A DNA stretch of 64,000 nucleotides, taken from assembly GCF_014639795.1 (NCBI RefSeq), contig NZ_BMGC01000022.1:1-64000 (forward strand). The letters are read 5' to 3'. Position 1 is the stretch's first letter. Every line of letters begins with the position of its first letter. Both the position numbers and the translations under genes were made by a program. Below are positions 35,291-44,391 of the stretch, one piece after another. The DNA comes from Gordonia jinhuaensis (GTDB taxonomy: Bacteria; Actinomycetota; Actinomycetes; Mycobacteriales; Mycobacteriaceae). The notes under the pieces are model-generated. The model saw nothing but the letters and a program-made list of their open reading frames with translations, had not been told where the DNA came from and searched no databases.

Positions 35291-35812
35291 TCAGCCGATC
35301 CCCGAGAGGGTCTGGTTGACGAAGGACTGGGCTTCCGGTGGGAAGAGCGCGGCCGGGATGGTGGTGGGGATGACCGAGGCGCGGGTGCGGATCGTCACGT
35401 AGTCGTTCCCGGCGTCGATGGACTTCACGGCCGCGTAGTCGATGATCTGTGTGGTCAGCGGGTTGGCGATCATCAGCGACGCCGGTCCGAATCCGGTGGT
35501 CCACACCGCGCCCGAATAGGCCACCGGTGCGAGGACTCGGTTGTAGCGAGCCATTGCCGAGCCGAAGATGATCGCGAGTGCGACGGCCATCCCGAAGATC
35601 CACGAGATCGCCCCGACGACCCCACCGGTGAGTGACAGCAGCAGACCCGCGACGAGCACCACGCCGAGAACCACCCACTGGCGGCTGCTGGACGAGCGGA
35701 CCACGCTGGCTCTGGCCAGCCGACCCTGGTCGCCGTCGGATGCCACCCAGATGTGGTGGACCGGCGGGAGCGGGCGGATCGGAGGTGTCGCCTGGTTCAT
35801 CCACGTCGTCAT
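35291..35812 (-). CDS. Hypothetical membrane protein (173 aa)
   Basis: 173 residues with a Pro-rich N terminus (TPPIRPLPPVHHIWVA), two adjoining hydrophobic helices (about residues 44-84) and a soluble C-terminal part (DYVTIRTRASVIPTTIPAALFPPEAQSF). It is not recognised. The ATG at 35812 has no clear ribosome site, and ATG 35800 is an alternative. Seven heptanucleotide repeats lie 20-68 bases before the start, close enough to affect promoter spacing or, if translation starts further upstream, the frame. The 3' end is followed by 200-odd bases with no gene. Confidence 0.6.
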   Translation of the reverse strand: MTTWMNQATPPIRPLPPVHHIWVASDGDQGRLARASVVRSSSSRQWVVLGVVLVAGLLLSLTGGVVGAISWIFGMAVALAIIFGSAMARYNRVLAPVAYSGAVWTTGFGPASLMIANPLTTQIIDYAAVKSIDAGNDYVTIRTRASVIPTTIPAALFPPEAQSFVNQTLSGIG

Positions 35813-35831
35813 GTGCTGTGGTCTCGCCTTC

Positions 35832-35880
35832 GGGTGCTGGGTGCTGGGTGCTGGGTGCTGGGTGCTGGGTGCTGGGTGCA
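35832..35880. repeat. Heptanucleotide repeat, GGGTGCT x 7
   Basis: Six perfect copies of GGGTGCT and a seventh reading GGGTGCA in direct tandem. It lies 20 bases upstream of the start of the minus-strand membrane protein gene. The period is not a multiple of three, so slippage alters frame and spacing. Confidence 0.9.
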
Positions 35881-35980
35881 TGTTCGCCACTGCTTGCGCG
35901 CGGCGTCTGTCGCCGGGACACGCTACCAACGTGTCCGCTTTCACCGGCGGCAGCGCTGCGACAGGCAGGGCCGGGTGCGC

Positions 35981-36230
35981 GGTTGTGAACTGGTTGCGTG
36001 CTTGTGAAGTGGCTGCGTGCTTGTGAACTGGTTGCGTCGGCCTTCGCGCAGCCAGTTTTCGCCGGCGCATCCTTTGCAATGGTTGCGTAGAGAAGAAGTG
36101 GTTGCGCGAGCACAGATGCAACCAGTTCTGAGGCGCCTGACCGACCCGCGCAACCAGTTCTGAAGCGGCCGACGAATCCGCGCAACCAGTTCAGAAGCGG
36201 CAAACCGCCCGCGTAACCCGCGCAACCGCC
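35981..36230. repeat. Intergenic repeat cluster, GAACTGGTTGCG family (copy A)
   Basis: The core GAACTGGTTGCG and its complement CGCAACCAGTTC recur many times in both directions, for example at 35987, 36024, 36099, 36149 and 36181. A longer conserved part starts GCATCCTTTGCAATGG (36067-36082). Pairs of opposite cores form hairpins such as TGGTTGC 36099-36105 with GCAACCA 36118-36124. The same family occurs again at 49.7-50.0 kb. It directly precedes the formate dehydrogenase gene. Confidence 0.8.
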
Positions 36231-36265
36231 ACTCCAAGCGGCGCATCGCCCGCTATGGTGGGCAC

Positions 36266-39200
36266 GTGGCGTCGTGGAGTCCTCTCGAATGGCCGGTCGT
36301 CCGCCAGATGCGGTCGGGCGACCTGTTCGGTCGTGGTCCTGCGGTCACATCTGCGCGCACGCGGACGGTCGAACCGCGCACGGCGACAGCAGACCGCATG
36401 GTGCAGAGTGTGTGTCCGTTCTGCGCAGTCGGCTGCGGGCAGCGCGTCTACGTCAAGGACGAGAAGGTCATCGGGATCGAGGGCGACCCGGACTCGCCGA
36501 TCTCGCGCGGACGCCTCTGCCCCAAGGGCGCATCGAGTGAGCAACTCGTCAACAATCCGCTGCGCCAGACCACGATCCGGTACCGCGCGCCCTACGCCAC
36601 CGACTGGCAGGACCTCGAACTCGACACCGCGATCGACATGATCGCCGACAGGTTCGTCGAATCCCGCCGCAACACGTGGCAGGACCGCGACGAGGACGGT
36701 CGTCTCCTGCGCCGAACGATGGGCATCGCCTCGCTCGGCGGCGCCACGCTCGACAACGAAGAGAACTACCTGATCAAGAAGCTCTTCACCGCGGCTGGTG
36801 CGATACAGATCGAGAACCAAGCCCGTATTTGACACTCCGCCACCGTTCCCAGTTTGGGAACCTCGTTCGGTCGCGGCGGCGCAACGCAATCACTGCAGGA
36901 CATGGCCAACGCCGATTGCGTCATCTTGATGGGCGGCAACATGGCCGAGGCGCATCCGGTGGGATTCCAGTGGGTGTCGGAAGCCAAAAGCCGTGGCGCG
37001 CGGGTCATTCACGTCGACCCACGGTTCACGCGGACCTCGGCGGTGTCGGATAAGCACATCGCCATCCGGGCCGGTTCCGATGTGGTGTTGCTCGGTGCGC
37101 TGATCAACTACGTGATCACGAACGAGAAGTACTTCCGCGAGTACGTGGTGGCCTACACGAATGCAGCCACCGTGGTGAACGAGGACTTCCGCGACACCGA
37201 GGACCTGGACGGCTTCTTCTCCGGATTCGACCCGGAGACCGGACATTACGACCAGTCGAGCTGGGCATACGAACATGCCGAAGGTGGGCACGTGGACACC
37301 CCCGGGCATGCCGAGCACGGCGCCGACCAGTCCGCGCGTGCGGCCGGTGATCAGCATGGCGCCGGCGGCCCGGCACTCGACGCAAGCGGTGTGCTGCGGG
37401 ATGACTCGCTGGTCCACCCGCGCACGGTGTTCCAGATTCTCAAACGTCACTTCTCCAGGTACACAACGGAGATGGTGGAGCAGATGTGTGGCATCACCGC
37501 TGCCGAATTCGAGTATCTGGCCGAGTCGATCGCGAACAATTCCGGCCGCGACCGGACCACCTGCTTCGGATATGCGACCGGATGGACGCAGCACACCCTC
37601 GGCTCCCAGTTCATCCGTACCGCTGCGATTCTGCAGCTGTTACTGGGCAATGTCGGCCGGCCAGGCAGCGGCATCATGGCGTTGCGCGGCCATGCCAGCA
37701 TCCAGGGATCCACCGACATCCCCACCCTGTTCAACCTGCTGCCGGGCTATCTGCCGATGCCGTCGGTCGGGACCGGCGACACCTTCGCCGACTACATCGC
37801 CGGCATCGCATCGCCCACCCAGAAGGGTTTCTGGGCGTACGCCCGGGCCTATACGGTGAACCTGCTCAAAGCGTGGTTCGGGGACGCCGCCAGAGCCGAC
37901 AACGACTGGGCCTACGACTATCTCCCACGACTGAACGGCCCCGCGGGCACCTACCAGACCACGGTGGCGATGCTCGAGGACAAGGTCGAGGGGTACTTCG
38001 TCCTCGGGCAGAACCCGGCGGTCGGATCGTCGAACGGTCGTCAGCAGCGGATGGCGATGTCACACCTGAAATGGCTTGTGGTGCGCGATCTGAACATGAT
38101 CGAGTCGGCCACCTGGTGGAAGGAAGGCCCGGAGATCGCCTCTGGTGAACTCCGCACCGAGGACATCGGCACCGAGGTCTTCTACATGCCCGCGGCTACC
38201 CATGTGGAGAAGGCCGGTTCCTTCACCCAGACCCAGCGGATGCTGCAGTGGCGACATCAGGCCGTGAACCCGCCGGGCCAGGCGCAGAGCGAGCTGGACT
38301 TCTTCTACGAGTTGGGTAAGCGCATTCGCGAGCGTCTGGCGGGGTCGACCGATGACCGTGACCGCCCATTGCTCGACATGACGTGGGACTACCGACTCGA
38401 CGAACACGGCAAACCCGACCCGGAATCGGTGATGTCAGAGATCAACGGCTACTACCTGACCGGTCCGAATGCGGGTAAGAACCTGTCGAGCTACACCGAG
38501 ATGGCCGACGACGGGTCGACCGCGGGTGGATGCTGGATCTACACCGGCGTCTACGCCGACGCGACCAATCACGCCGCACGTCGCGTTCCCAACGAGGGTT
38601 CCGGTGTGGCGCAATCGGAATGGGGCTGGGTGTGGCCGGCCGACCGGCGAATTCTCTACAACCGCGCGTCGGCCGATCCCGACGGCAAGCCGTGGAGTGA
38701 ACGCAAGCGCTACCTGTGGTGGGATGCCGACAAGAAGCGGTGGGTGGGTCCCGATGTGCCGGACTTCCCGGTCGACCGTGCACCGGACGCCCGTCCGGAC
38801 CCGGCGGTGGGCGGTGCGGCGGCGTTGGCCGGCGACGACCCGTTCATCATGCAATCCGATGGCAAGGCATGGCTTTTCGCTCCGACCGGCATGGTGGACG
38901 GACCACTGCCCGCGCATTACGAGCCGCAGGAGTCTCCGGTCGACAACGCGCTCTACACCCAGCAGCAGGCACCTGCACGAGTTCTGTTCCCGCGCAAGGA
39001 CAATCTCGACGCGCCGAGTGCCGGTGAGCCGGGAGCAGAGGTGTATCCGTACGTCTTCACCACCTATCGGCTGACCGAGCATCACACCGCGGGCGGTATG
39101 AGTCGCTGGTCGCCCTACCTCGCCGAATTGCAGCCGGAGATGTTCTGCGAGGTCTCTCCGGAGCTGGCCGCCGAGCGCGGACTGGTGAACGAGGGCTGGG

Positions 39201-39598
39201 CGACGATCATCTCGCCCCGCGCGGCGATCGAGGCCCGTGTGTTGGTGACCGATCGGATGCGACCGTTGACGATCAACGGTCGCATCGTCCACCAGGTCGG
39301 CCTTCCCTACCATTGGGGTGTGGGTTCGGATGCGGTGGTCAGCGGCGATGCGGTCAACGACCTCATCGGGGTGACACTCGACCCGAATGTCCAGATCCAG
39401 GAGTCGAAGGTCGGTTCGTGTGAGGTGGTGGCCGGCCGGCGACCGCAGGGTGCGGCACTACCGGCGCTGGTGCGTGACTACCAGCAGCGCGCCGGGCTGA
39501 CGGTCGAGACCGACAACATCCGGGTGACGCCCAGAACCGGTGCCCCGACAGACGAGGCGCCGGGCGCCGGCGAACAACCAGGGGAGGGACATCGCTGA
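36266..39598 (+). CDS. fdh: Selenocysteine-containing formate dehydrogenase, catalytic subunit
   Basis: 1110 residues if the in-frame TGA at 36830-36832 is read as selenocysteine (Sec189). The part before it has the [4Fe-4S] cysteines in SVCPFCAVGCGQRVYVKD and RLCPKG; the part after it continues in the same frame with HSATVPSLGTSFGRGGAT and MGGNMAEAHPVGFQW, as in FdnG, where NQAR-I/V-Sec-H is the active-site stretch. Sec should ligate molybdenum or tungsten with two MGD cofactors and oxidise formate to CO2. The C-terminal part holds the MGD domain (TINGRIVHQVGLPYHWGVG). GTG 36266 is the start. No twin-arginine signal is seen. A His/Gly/Asp-rich segment near 37262-37390 looks like an insertion. 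It is followed directly by the iron-sulfur and membrane subunits. Confidence 0.92.
36830..36861 (+). promoter_or_regulatory. Sec UGA codon and SECIS-like hairpin
   Basis: The TGA (36830-36832) is followed after 12 bases by GTTCCC (36845-36850), loop AGTTT, GGGAAC (36856-36861), a perfect 6-bp stem. A hairpin at this distance after UGA is where bacterial SECIS elements bind SelB. It lies within the coding sequence. Confidence 0.85.
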
Positions 39599-40617
39599 TG
39601 GGCCAGCTGTCCGGACCGACCGATCCCAGCGCCGATGCGCACTGGGGAACACATGAGCATCCCCGCAAGGGCTTCTTCACCGACACGTCGATCTGTATCG
39701 GCTGCAAGGCATGTGAGGTGGCCTGTAAGGAGTGGAACGACAACCCGCGCGACGGAGATCTGGCGCTCACTGGAATGTCCTACGACAACACCGTCGCACT
39801 GGGGGCGAGCACATGGCGGCATGTGGCGTTCATCGAGCAGGACGGCGGACAGATCGCCGATGCCCGTCGATCAGGGCAGGCATTGATCGATCTGGGCATG
39901 CCCACAACTCCCACCACCCCTGTGACCTCGACGAATCAGGAGCCCTCCGTGGTGGGCGATGTGGATACCGCCCCGCCGGACACCCCGGAATTCCGGTGGC
40001 TGATGTCGTCGGATGTGTGCAAGCACTGCACGCACGCCGGTTGCCTGGACGTGTGTCCGACCGGCGCGCTGTTTCGCACCGAGTTCGGCACAGTGGTGGT
40101 CCAAGACGATGTGTGCAACGGATGCGGTACCTGCGTGGCGGGCTGTCCGTTCGGTGTGGTGGAGCGGCGTGCCGACGGCACGGCGGCCCCCACCACCCGC
40201 GAAGGGCAACGCAAGGGAGAACAGCCACCGGTTCCCAAACGCGGTGTGGCACAGAAGTGCACGCTGTGTTACGACCGTCTTGTCGACGACGAGACGCCGG
40301 CATGTGCCAAGACCTGCCCCACCACCTCCATCAGATTCGGGGATCACGATGATCTCGTGGAGGCCGCGCATGAGCGAGTCGCGCAGCTGCACGACCAGGG
40401 AAGGACCGAGGCGAGGCTCTACGGCGCCAACGGCAATGACGGTGTCGGCGGGACCGGGTCGGTCTTCCTGCTGCTCGACGAGCCCGAGGTGTACGGCCTG
40501 CCACCGGATCCGCGGGTGTGCACCGCAGATCTGATGTCGATGTACAAGCGTGCCGGCGTCGCGGCGGCGGGCATGATCGCCGCGGCTGCGGTGTCGTTCC
40601 TGCGAGGTAGGAAATGA
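39598..40617 (+). CDS. Formate dehydrogenase iron-sulfur (beta) subunit
   Basis: 339 residues with several ferredoxin-type cysteine groups: CIGCKACEVACKEW near residue 33, CKHCTHAGCLDVCP near 140, CNGCGTCVAGCPFG near 170 and CTLCYDR with CAKTCPTTSI near 220-240, so four [4Fe-4S] clusters are expected, as in FdnH. It would carry electrons from the catalytic subunit to the membrane anchor. The ATG at 39598 shares one base with the stop of the catalytic gene. A C-terminal hydrophobic stretch (AGVAAAGMIAAAAVSFL) could anchor it in the membrane. Confidence 0.93.
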   Translation: MGQLSGPTDPSADAHWGTHEHPRKGFFTDTSICIGCKACEVACKEWNDNPRDGDLALTGMSYDNTVALGASTWRHVAFIEQDGGQIADARRSGQALIDLGMPTTPTTPVTSTNQEPSVVGDVDTAPPDTPEFRWLMSSDVCKHCTHAGCLDVCPTGALFRTEFGTVVVQDDVCNGCGTCVAGCPFGVVERRADGTAAPTTREGQRKGEQPPVPKRGVAQKCTLCYDRLVDDETPACAKTCPTTSIRFGDHDDLVEAAHERVAQLHDQGRTEARLYGANGNDGVGGTGSVFLLLDEPEVYGLPPDPRVCTADLMSMYKRAGVAAAGMIAAAAVSFLRGRK

Positions 40618-41699
40618 CCTCAGAATACGACTCCTTCCGGCCGCCTGAACAGCCGCGCCGGCGCCGTCGAGGTGACAAACGTCGGCCGGGGGAAGCAGTC
40701 CCGGCAGATGGAACCCGCGAGATGCCGATGGTGCCCGAGGTCGAGTTCACCTCGTATTACGGGCATCCCGTGGTCAAGCCGGCGCCGTGGGGCGATGAGG
40801 TCGCTGCATATCTGTTGCTCGGCGGCGTCGCCGGAGGGTCGGGCCTGCTGGCTGCGGGTGCACAACTGACCGGGCGACAAGCGTTGCGCCGCAACGCACG
40901 GCTATCGGGACTCGCAGCCGCGGGCGTCGGTGCGGTGGCACTGGTCGCCGACCTCGGGCGCCCCGACAGGTTCTACAACATGCTCCGCACGTTCAAGGTG
41001 ACCTCGCCGATGAGTATGGGGTCGTGGATCCTGTCGGGATACAGCGGCTTCCTCGGGGTGGCGTCGGTGGCCGAGGTCGATCGGCTTCTCGCTCAACGCC
41101 TTCCACTCGGCGTGTTGCGCAAGGTGCTCTACGCGGTGGAGGGGCCGTCCGGACTGGCGGCGGCGGTGTTTTCGGCGCCACTTGCTGTCTACACCGCAGT
41201 TCTGCTGAGTGACACGGCAACTCCCACCTGGAATGCCATGCATCGCGACCTGCCGTTCGTGTTCGCCGGATCGGCGAGCCTTGCGGCGAGCGGTCTGGCG
41301 ATGCTCACCACTCCGGTCGGCGAAGCGGGACCCGCGCGCACCCTGGCGACGGTCGGCGTGGTCGCCGACGTGACGGCGATGCACTATATGGAGAGCCGGA
41401 TGGATCCTGTTGCCGCCGAGCCACTGCACATCGGCCGGGCGGGCACCCTGCTGAGGTGGAGCGAACGTCTCGCGGTGGCAGGAGGTATCGGTGCGATGCT
41501 CGGGGGAAGATCCCGAATCGCTTCTGCTGCTTCAGGACTCGCGCTCCTGGCCGCATCCGCCTGCACCCGCTTCGGGGTGTTCCACGCGGGTATCGAATCG
41601 GCCAAGGACCCTCGCTACACCATCGAACCGCAGAAGCGACGCCTTGAGAAGCGCCGTGCGCAGGGGGTCACCGACGACTCCATCACCACCGGCTGGTGA
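40614..41699 (+). CDS. nrfD: NrfD-type membrane subunit of formate dehydrogenase
   Basis: 361 residues: a polar, Arg-rich N terminus, then about eight hydrophobic helices (starting EVAAYLLLGGVAGGSGLLAAGAQ). The pattern VADLGRPDRFYNMLRTFKVTSPMSMGSWIL is typical of the NrfD/PsrC quinone-reactive anchor family. It should pass electrons from formate to menaquinone. The ATG overlaps the beta subunit stop by 4 bases, so the three subunits are one unit. It converges on selD with 15 bases between stops. Confidence 0.9.
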   Translation: MTSEYDSFRPPEQPRRRRRGDKRRPGEAVPADGTREMPMVPEVEFTSYYGHPVVKPAPWGDEVAAYLLLGGVAGGSGLLAAGAQLTGRQALRRNARLSGLAAAGVGAVALVADLGRPDRFYNMLRTFKVTSPMSMGSWILSGYSGFLGVASVAEVDRLLAQRLPLGVLRKVLYAVEGPSGLAAAVFSAPLAVYTAVLLSDTATPTWNAMHRDLPFVFAGSASLAASGLAMLTTPVGEAGPARTLATVGVVADVTAMHYMESRMDPVAAEPLHIGRAGTLLRWSERLAVAGGIGAMLGGRSRIASAASGLALLAASACTRFGVFHAGIESAKDPRYTIEPQKRRLEKRRAQGVTDDSITTGW

Positions 41700-41714
41700 C
41701 CACCCGAGCCGAAC

Positions 41715-42728
41715 TCACCGGATCGCAATGCCCTGTCCGGCAACGGTTTCACCGATGATCGGATAGCCGGGCACTTCACCGACCACCAACAGACCACCGG
41801 AGGTCTGCGCATCAGCGAGTAAGAGCAGGGTGTCGTCGTCGGCCATGGTGTCGGAGGACAGATGCGCCTGCACCCAGTCCAGATTGCGGCGGGTTCCCCC
41901 CGAGACGTAGCCGTCACGCAGCGCCTCTCTCGCACCGGAAACGGTCGGCACGGACGAGCTGTCGATGATCGCACCGATTCCCGAGGCGCGGCACATCTTG
42001 TACAGATGGCCGAGCAGGCCGAAGCCCGTGACGTCGGTGCCCGCGGTCACCCCCGCGGCCAGCGCTGCGGTCGCGGCGTCGCGGTTGAGCGTTGTCATGG
42101 TGTCGATCGCCTCGGGGAACACGTCGCCGGTCTGCTTGTGCCGGTTGTTGAGCAATCCCACCCCGATGGGCTTTGTGAGGGTCAGTGGCAGGCCTGCGAC
42201 TGCGGAGTCGTTGCGGATCAACCGATTCGGGTCCGCGACACCGGTCACGGCGAGGCCGTATTTGGGTTCGGGATCATCGATGCTGTGACCGCCGATCAGG
42301 GGACACTGCGCCTGCTCGGCGACGGCGAGCCCGCCGCGAAGTACCTCGGTCATCAACTCCATCGGCAGCGTGTCACGCGGCCAACCCACCAGATTGATGG
42401 CCACCACGGGCCGTCCGCCCATCGCGTAGATGTCCGACAGGGCATTCGCGGCGGCGATCCGACCCCAGTCGTAGGCGTCATCGACCACAGGCGTGAAGAA
42501 GTCGGCTGTGGACAGCACCGCCAGATCGTCGCGGATGCGCACAGCGGCGGCGTCGTCGCCGTGTTCGAGACCCACGAGGATGTGCTCGCCGGTCTGGCCG
42601 GTGAGCCCGGCGACAGCCTGTTCGAGCTCACCCGGTGGGATCTTGCACGCGCACCCACCGCCGTGTGCATATCCGGTGAGGCGAACAGCGTTGGCGACGT
42701 CGGTCGAATCCGTGTGGGTCCCTGTCAT
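41715..42728 (-). CDS. selD: Selenide, water dikinase (selenophosphate synthetase)
   Basis: 337 residues. The active-site motif HGGGCACKIPPGEL puts cysteines at residues 26 and 28 and Lys29; the first Cys replaces the Sec seen in some SelD proteins. Other family marks are DDAAAVRIRDDLAVLSTADFFTPVVDD and MGGRPVVAINLVGWP, which bind ATP and Mg. It makes selenophosphate, the selenium donor used by SelA. ATG 42728 is chosen over the longer frame to 42767, which would add only 13 residues not typical of SelD. No good ribosome site is visible, so a near-leaderless message is possible. It is convergent with the formate dehydrogenase operon. Confidence 0.93.
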   Translation of the reverse strand: MTGTHTDSTDVANAVRLTGYAHGGGCACKIPPGELEQAVAGLTGQTGEHILVGLEHGDDAAAVRIRDDLAVLSTADFFTPVVDDAYDWGRIAAANALSDIYAMGGRPVVAINLVGWPRDTLPMELMTEVLRGGLAVAEQAQCPLIGGHSIDDPEPKYGLAVTGVADPNRLIRNDSAVAGLPLTLTKPIGVGLLNNRHKQTGDVFPEAIDTMTTLNRDAATAALAAGVTAGTDVTGFGLLGHLYKMCRASGIGAIIDSSSVPTVSGAREALRDGYVSGGTRRNLDWVQAHLSSDTMADDDTLLLLADAQTSGGLLVVGEVPGYPIIGETVAGQGIAIR

Positions 42729-42770
42729 GGCCACAGCGTAGGCCGAGGACCCCGTGGCGTGGCACAAGAC

Positions 42771-42809
42771 GAGTGAAGCCCAGCCGACCCCTCTCGGCTG
42801 GGCTCACTC
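42771..42809 (-). terminator. Hairpin terminator between the transglycosylase gene and selD
   Basis: An 11-bp inner stem (AGCCCAGCCGA and complement) plus a 5-bp outer stem with one bulged base, 6-base loop. It lies downstream of the transglycosylase stop and before selD, both on the minus strand. Confidence 0.75.
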
Positions 42810-42902
42810 GGACGGCGGCGTTGCACCGCCCGTTGGTGACGCGTTCTCGCACGAGGCGAGATCACGAAGAGCTGTCGTGGACCTCAGTGGGCCCATGCGG
42901 AC

Positions 42903-43586
42903 TCAGTACGCCGAATCCACATTGTCGATCGATCCGTATGTCGCAGCCGCGTAGTTGCAGGCGGCGGCGATGTTGGCGACCGGGTCATAGATGTCATAGC
43001 TGGTACCGGCGACGTGATAGGCGTTGAACGTCGGGTCGATCACCTGCAGCAGGCCCTTCGACGGCGTACCGGCGGCGGCGTTGGAGTCATAGCCGTTGAT
43101 CGCCTGAGGGTTGCCCGTCGACTCCCGCATGACGTTGCGGTAGATGCCGTCGTAACTCGCCGGAATTCCGTTGGCGCTGAGGATGTCGAGTGCCTGGTGG
43201 ATCCAGCCGTCGAGATCGTCGGAGTACACCGGCGCCGGCGGCGGTGCGGGGGCGGGTGCCGGCTCGGGTTCGGGTGCCGGAGCCGGTGCTGCCACGGGCT
43301 CAGGTGCCGGTGCGGGAGCGGGCGCCGGTGCCGGAGCAGCAGCCGGCGCGGGCACCACCGGCTTGGGAGCGACGTGTACGGGCGCAGCAGTGGCCTGGGC
43401 ACGCTCGGTCGCGGTGATGAACTGCGCGGGTCGCCCCTTCTCCGCATGCGCGGGTTCGGTGGACTCGATGGCTCCGGCGGTGATGATGCCCGCCAGTGCG
43501 AGCGAGGCCGCGCCGAACACTGCGGCGTGGCGGGAACTGGGGATTGCGCGTCGAATACGTCGAAGCGGCTGTGTGACAACGAACAT
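42903..43586 (-). CDS. Secreted lytic transglycosylase-like protein with Pro/Ala-rich linker
   Basis: 227 residues. A basic lead and signal (RRIRRAIPSSRHAAVFGAASLALAGI) point to export. A linker of about 45 residues rich in Ala and Pro (VVPAPAAAPAPAPAP, then EPEPAPAPAP) follows. The C-terminal 100 residues form an SLT-like domain: WIHQALDILSANGIPASYDGIYRNVMRESTGNPQAINGYD, in pieces MRESTGNPQAI and GTPSKGLLQVIDPTFNAYHV; the Glu in MRESTGNP is the likely catalytic residue. It would cut peptidoglycan during growth or resuscitation. ATG 43586 with AGGAAA upstream. The linker could span the arabinogalactan layer. It is not an Rpf-domain protein. Confidence 0.85.
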   Translation of the reverse strand: MFVVTQPLRRIRRAIPSSRHAAVFGAASLALAGIITAGAIESTEPAHAEKGRPAQFITATERAQATAAPVHVAPKPVVPAPAAAPAPAPAPAPAPEPVAAPAPAPEPEPAPAPAPPPAPVYSDDLDGWIHQALDILSANGIPASYDGIYRNVMRESTGNPQAINGYDSNAAAGTPSKGLLQVIDPTFNAYHVAGTSYDIYDPVANIAAACNYAAATYGSIDNVDSAY

Positions 43587-44217
43587 GTGAAGCAAATTTC
43601 CTGATTGGGTTTGGCCCCAATGGATCTCGGACAATATTGACCGTCCATTGCAGCGTTGTACGACAGCACGGGTTCATTCGCCGGATATGGCGATACCTCG
43701 GTACCGGTTGCGGCGAATGGTGTGCTGTTGCTGTTGTGAATGGAGGAGACGATCCTGTCGTCTCGCGCATGTCGCACCCGGCCCCTGTCGGGGTCCGCGA
43801 CTCGCTCGGGCGGGGTTCGGTGGCCGTCAGGCTCCGGTGACCGCAGCGAGTTCGCGATGCGCACATGCGAGGTGAATCCGCATGGCTAACTCGTCCTTCT
43901 CGTGCTGCACAGACCGTACGTCTGTCTCTTGCATGTAACAGGTTGATATACATGCCTGAGTGAAAGCCAAGAGAAAACTGAGATAAACCTTAACGCGGCA
44001 CGGATGCGCAACGGCTCGTCAGCGACTGCGCAGGTGGAAAGGGACTTTGGTCCGATTCGATACGTGGTGGGCATCACAGTTTTGCTGCTTGTGCCCGCCT
44101 GTTGTTTCCGATCTGTTACCCAATTCGGCCGTTCGCGTGACGCTCCCCGTGGCAACACGGCCCGCCGGTCCGTGGGTGGTCGCGCAGGGACTGGGTTAGC
44201 GTGAGTGCGCACGCAGA
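43587..44217. other. 631-base intergenic region, no gene seen
   Basis: Lies between the divergent transglycosylase gene and tRNA-Sec. No frame has coding character. It contains a short GGCCCCTGTCGGGG-type hairpin near 43791 and several weak inverted repeats. Long leaders before cell-wall hydrolase genes in actinobacteria can hold a c-di-AMP riboswitch, but the conserved parts were not found here. Confidence 0.4.
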
Positions 44218-44312
44218 GGAGGCGTCTGGGTCCTGGTGGGCCTCCCGGTCTTCAAAACCGAGGAGATCGAGTATCTCGGTCTGGCGGGTTCGATTCCCGT
44301 CCGCCTCCGCCA
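44218..44312 (+). tRNA. selC: tRNA-Sec (UCA anticodon)
   Basis: 95 bases including a genomic CCA. The acceptor pairs GGAGGCG with CGCCTCC, discriminator G; anticodon loop CTTCAAA with TCA at 44252-44254 reads UGA; a long variable arm (GAGATCGAGTATCTC) follows and the T arm is CGGGTTCGATTCCCG. Long extra arm, extended D region and UCA are the marks of tRNA-Sec. It lies 79 bases before selA. It is charged with Ser and converted by SelA. Confidence 0.95.
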
Positions 44313-44391
44313 CCGTGTCCTCGGATCAGCTCGGCAGCTGCGGAGCCATCCCAGGCCTGATGCACGTCGCGGCTTTGATGCAGGAGGAACG

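Noticed and set aside
36854-39598. A separate gene starting after the TGA of the formate dehydrogenase
   Set aside because: The frame is the same as before the TGA, the break falls exactly at the Sec position, and no ribosome site precedes this start.
41862-42776. Long plus-strand frame opposite selD
   Set aside because: It is antisense to selD, has the composition of a shadow frame and no known domain.
42903-43586. Rpf (resuscitation-promoting factor) domain
   Set aside because: The C-terminal domain has the MRESTGNPQAI and GLLQV pattern of SLT transglycosylases and lacks the Rpf WDxxAxCES motif.
43587-44217. c-di-AMP (ydaO-type) riboswitch before the transglycosylase gene
   Set aside because: The conserved cores were not found on the minus strand; a GGTGAATCC piece is on the other strand only.
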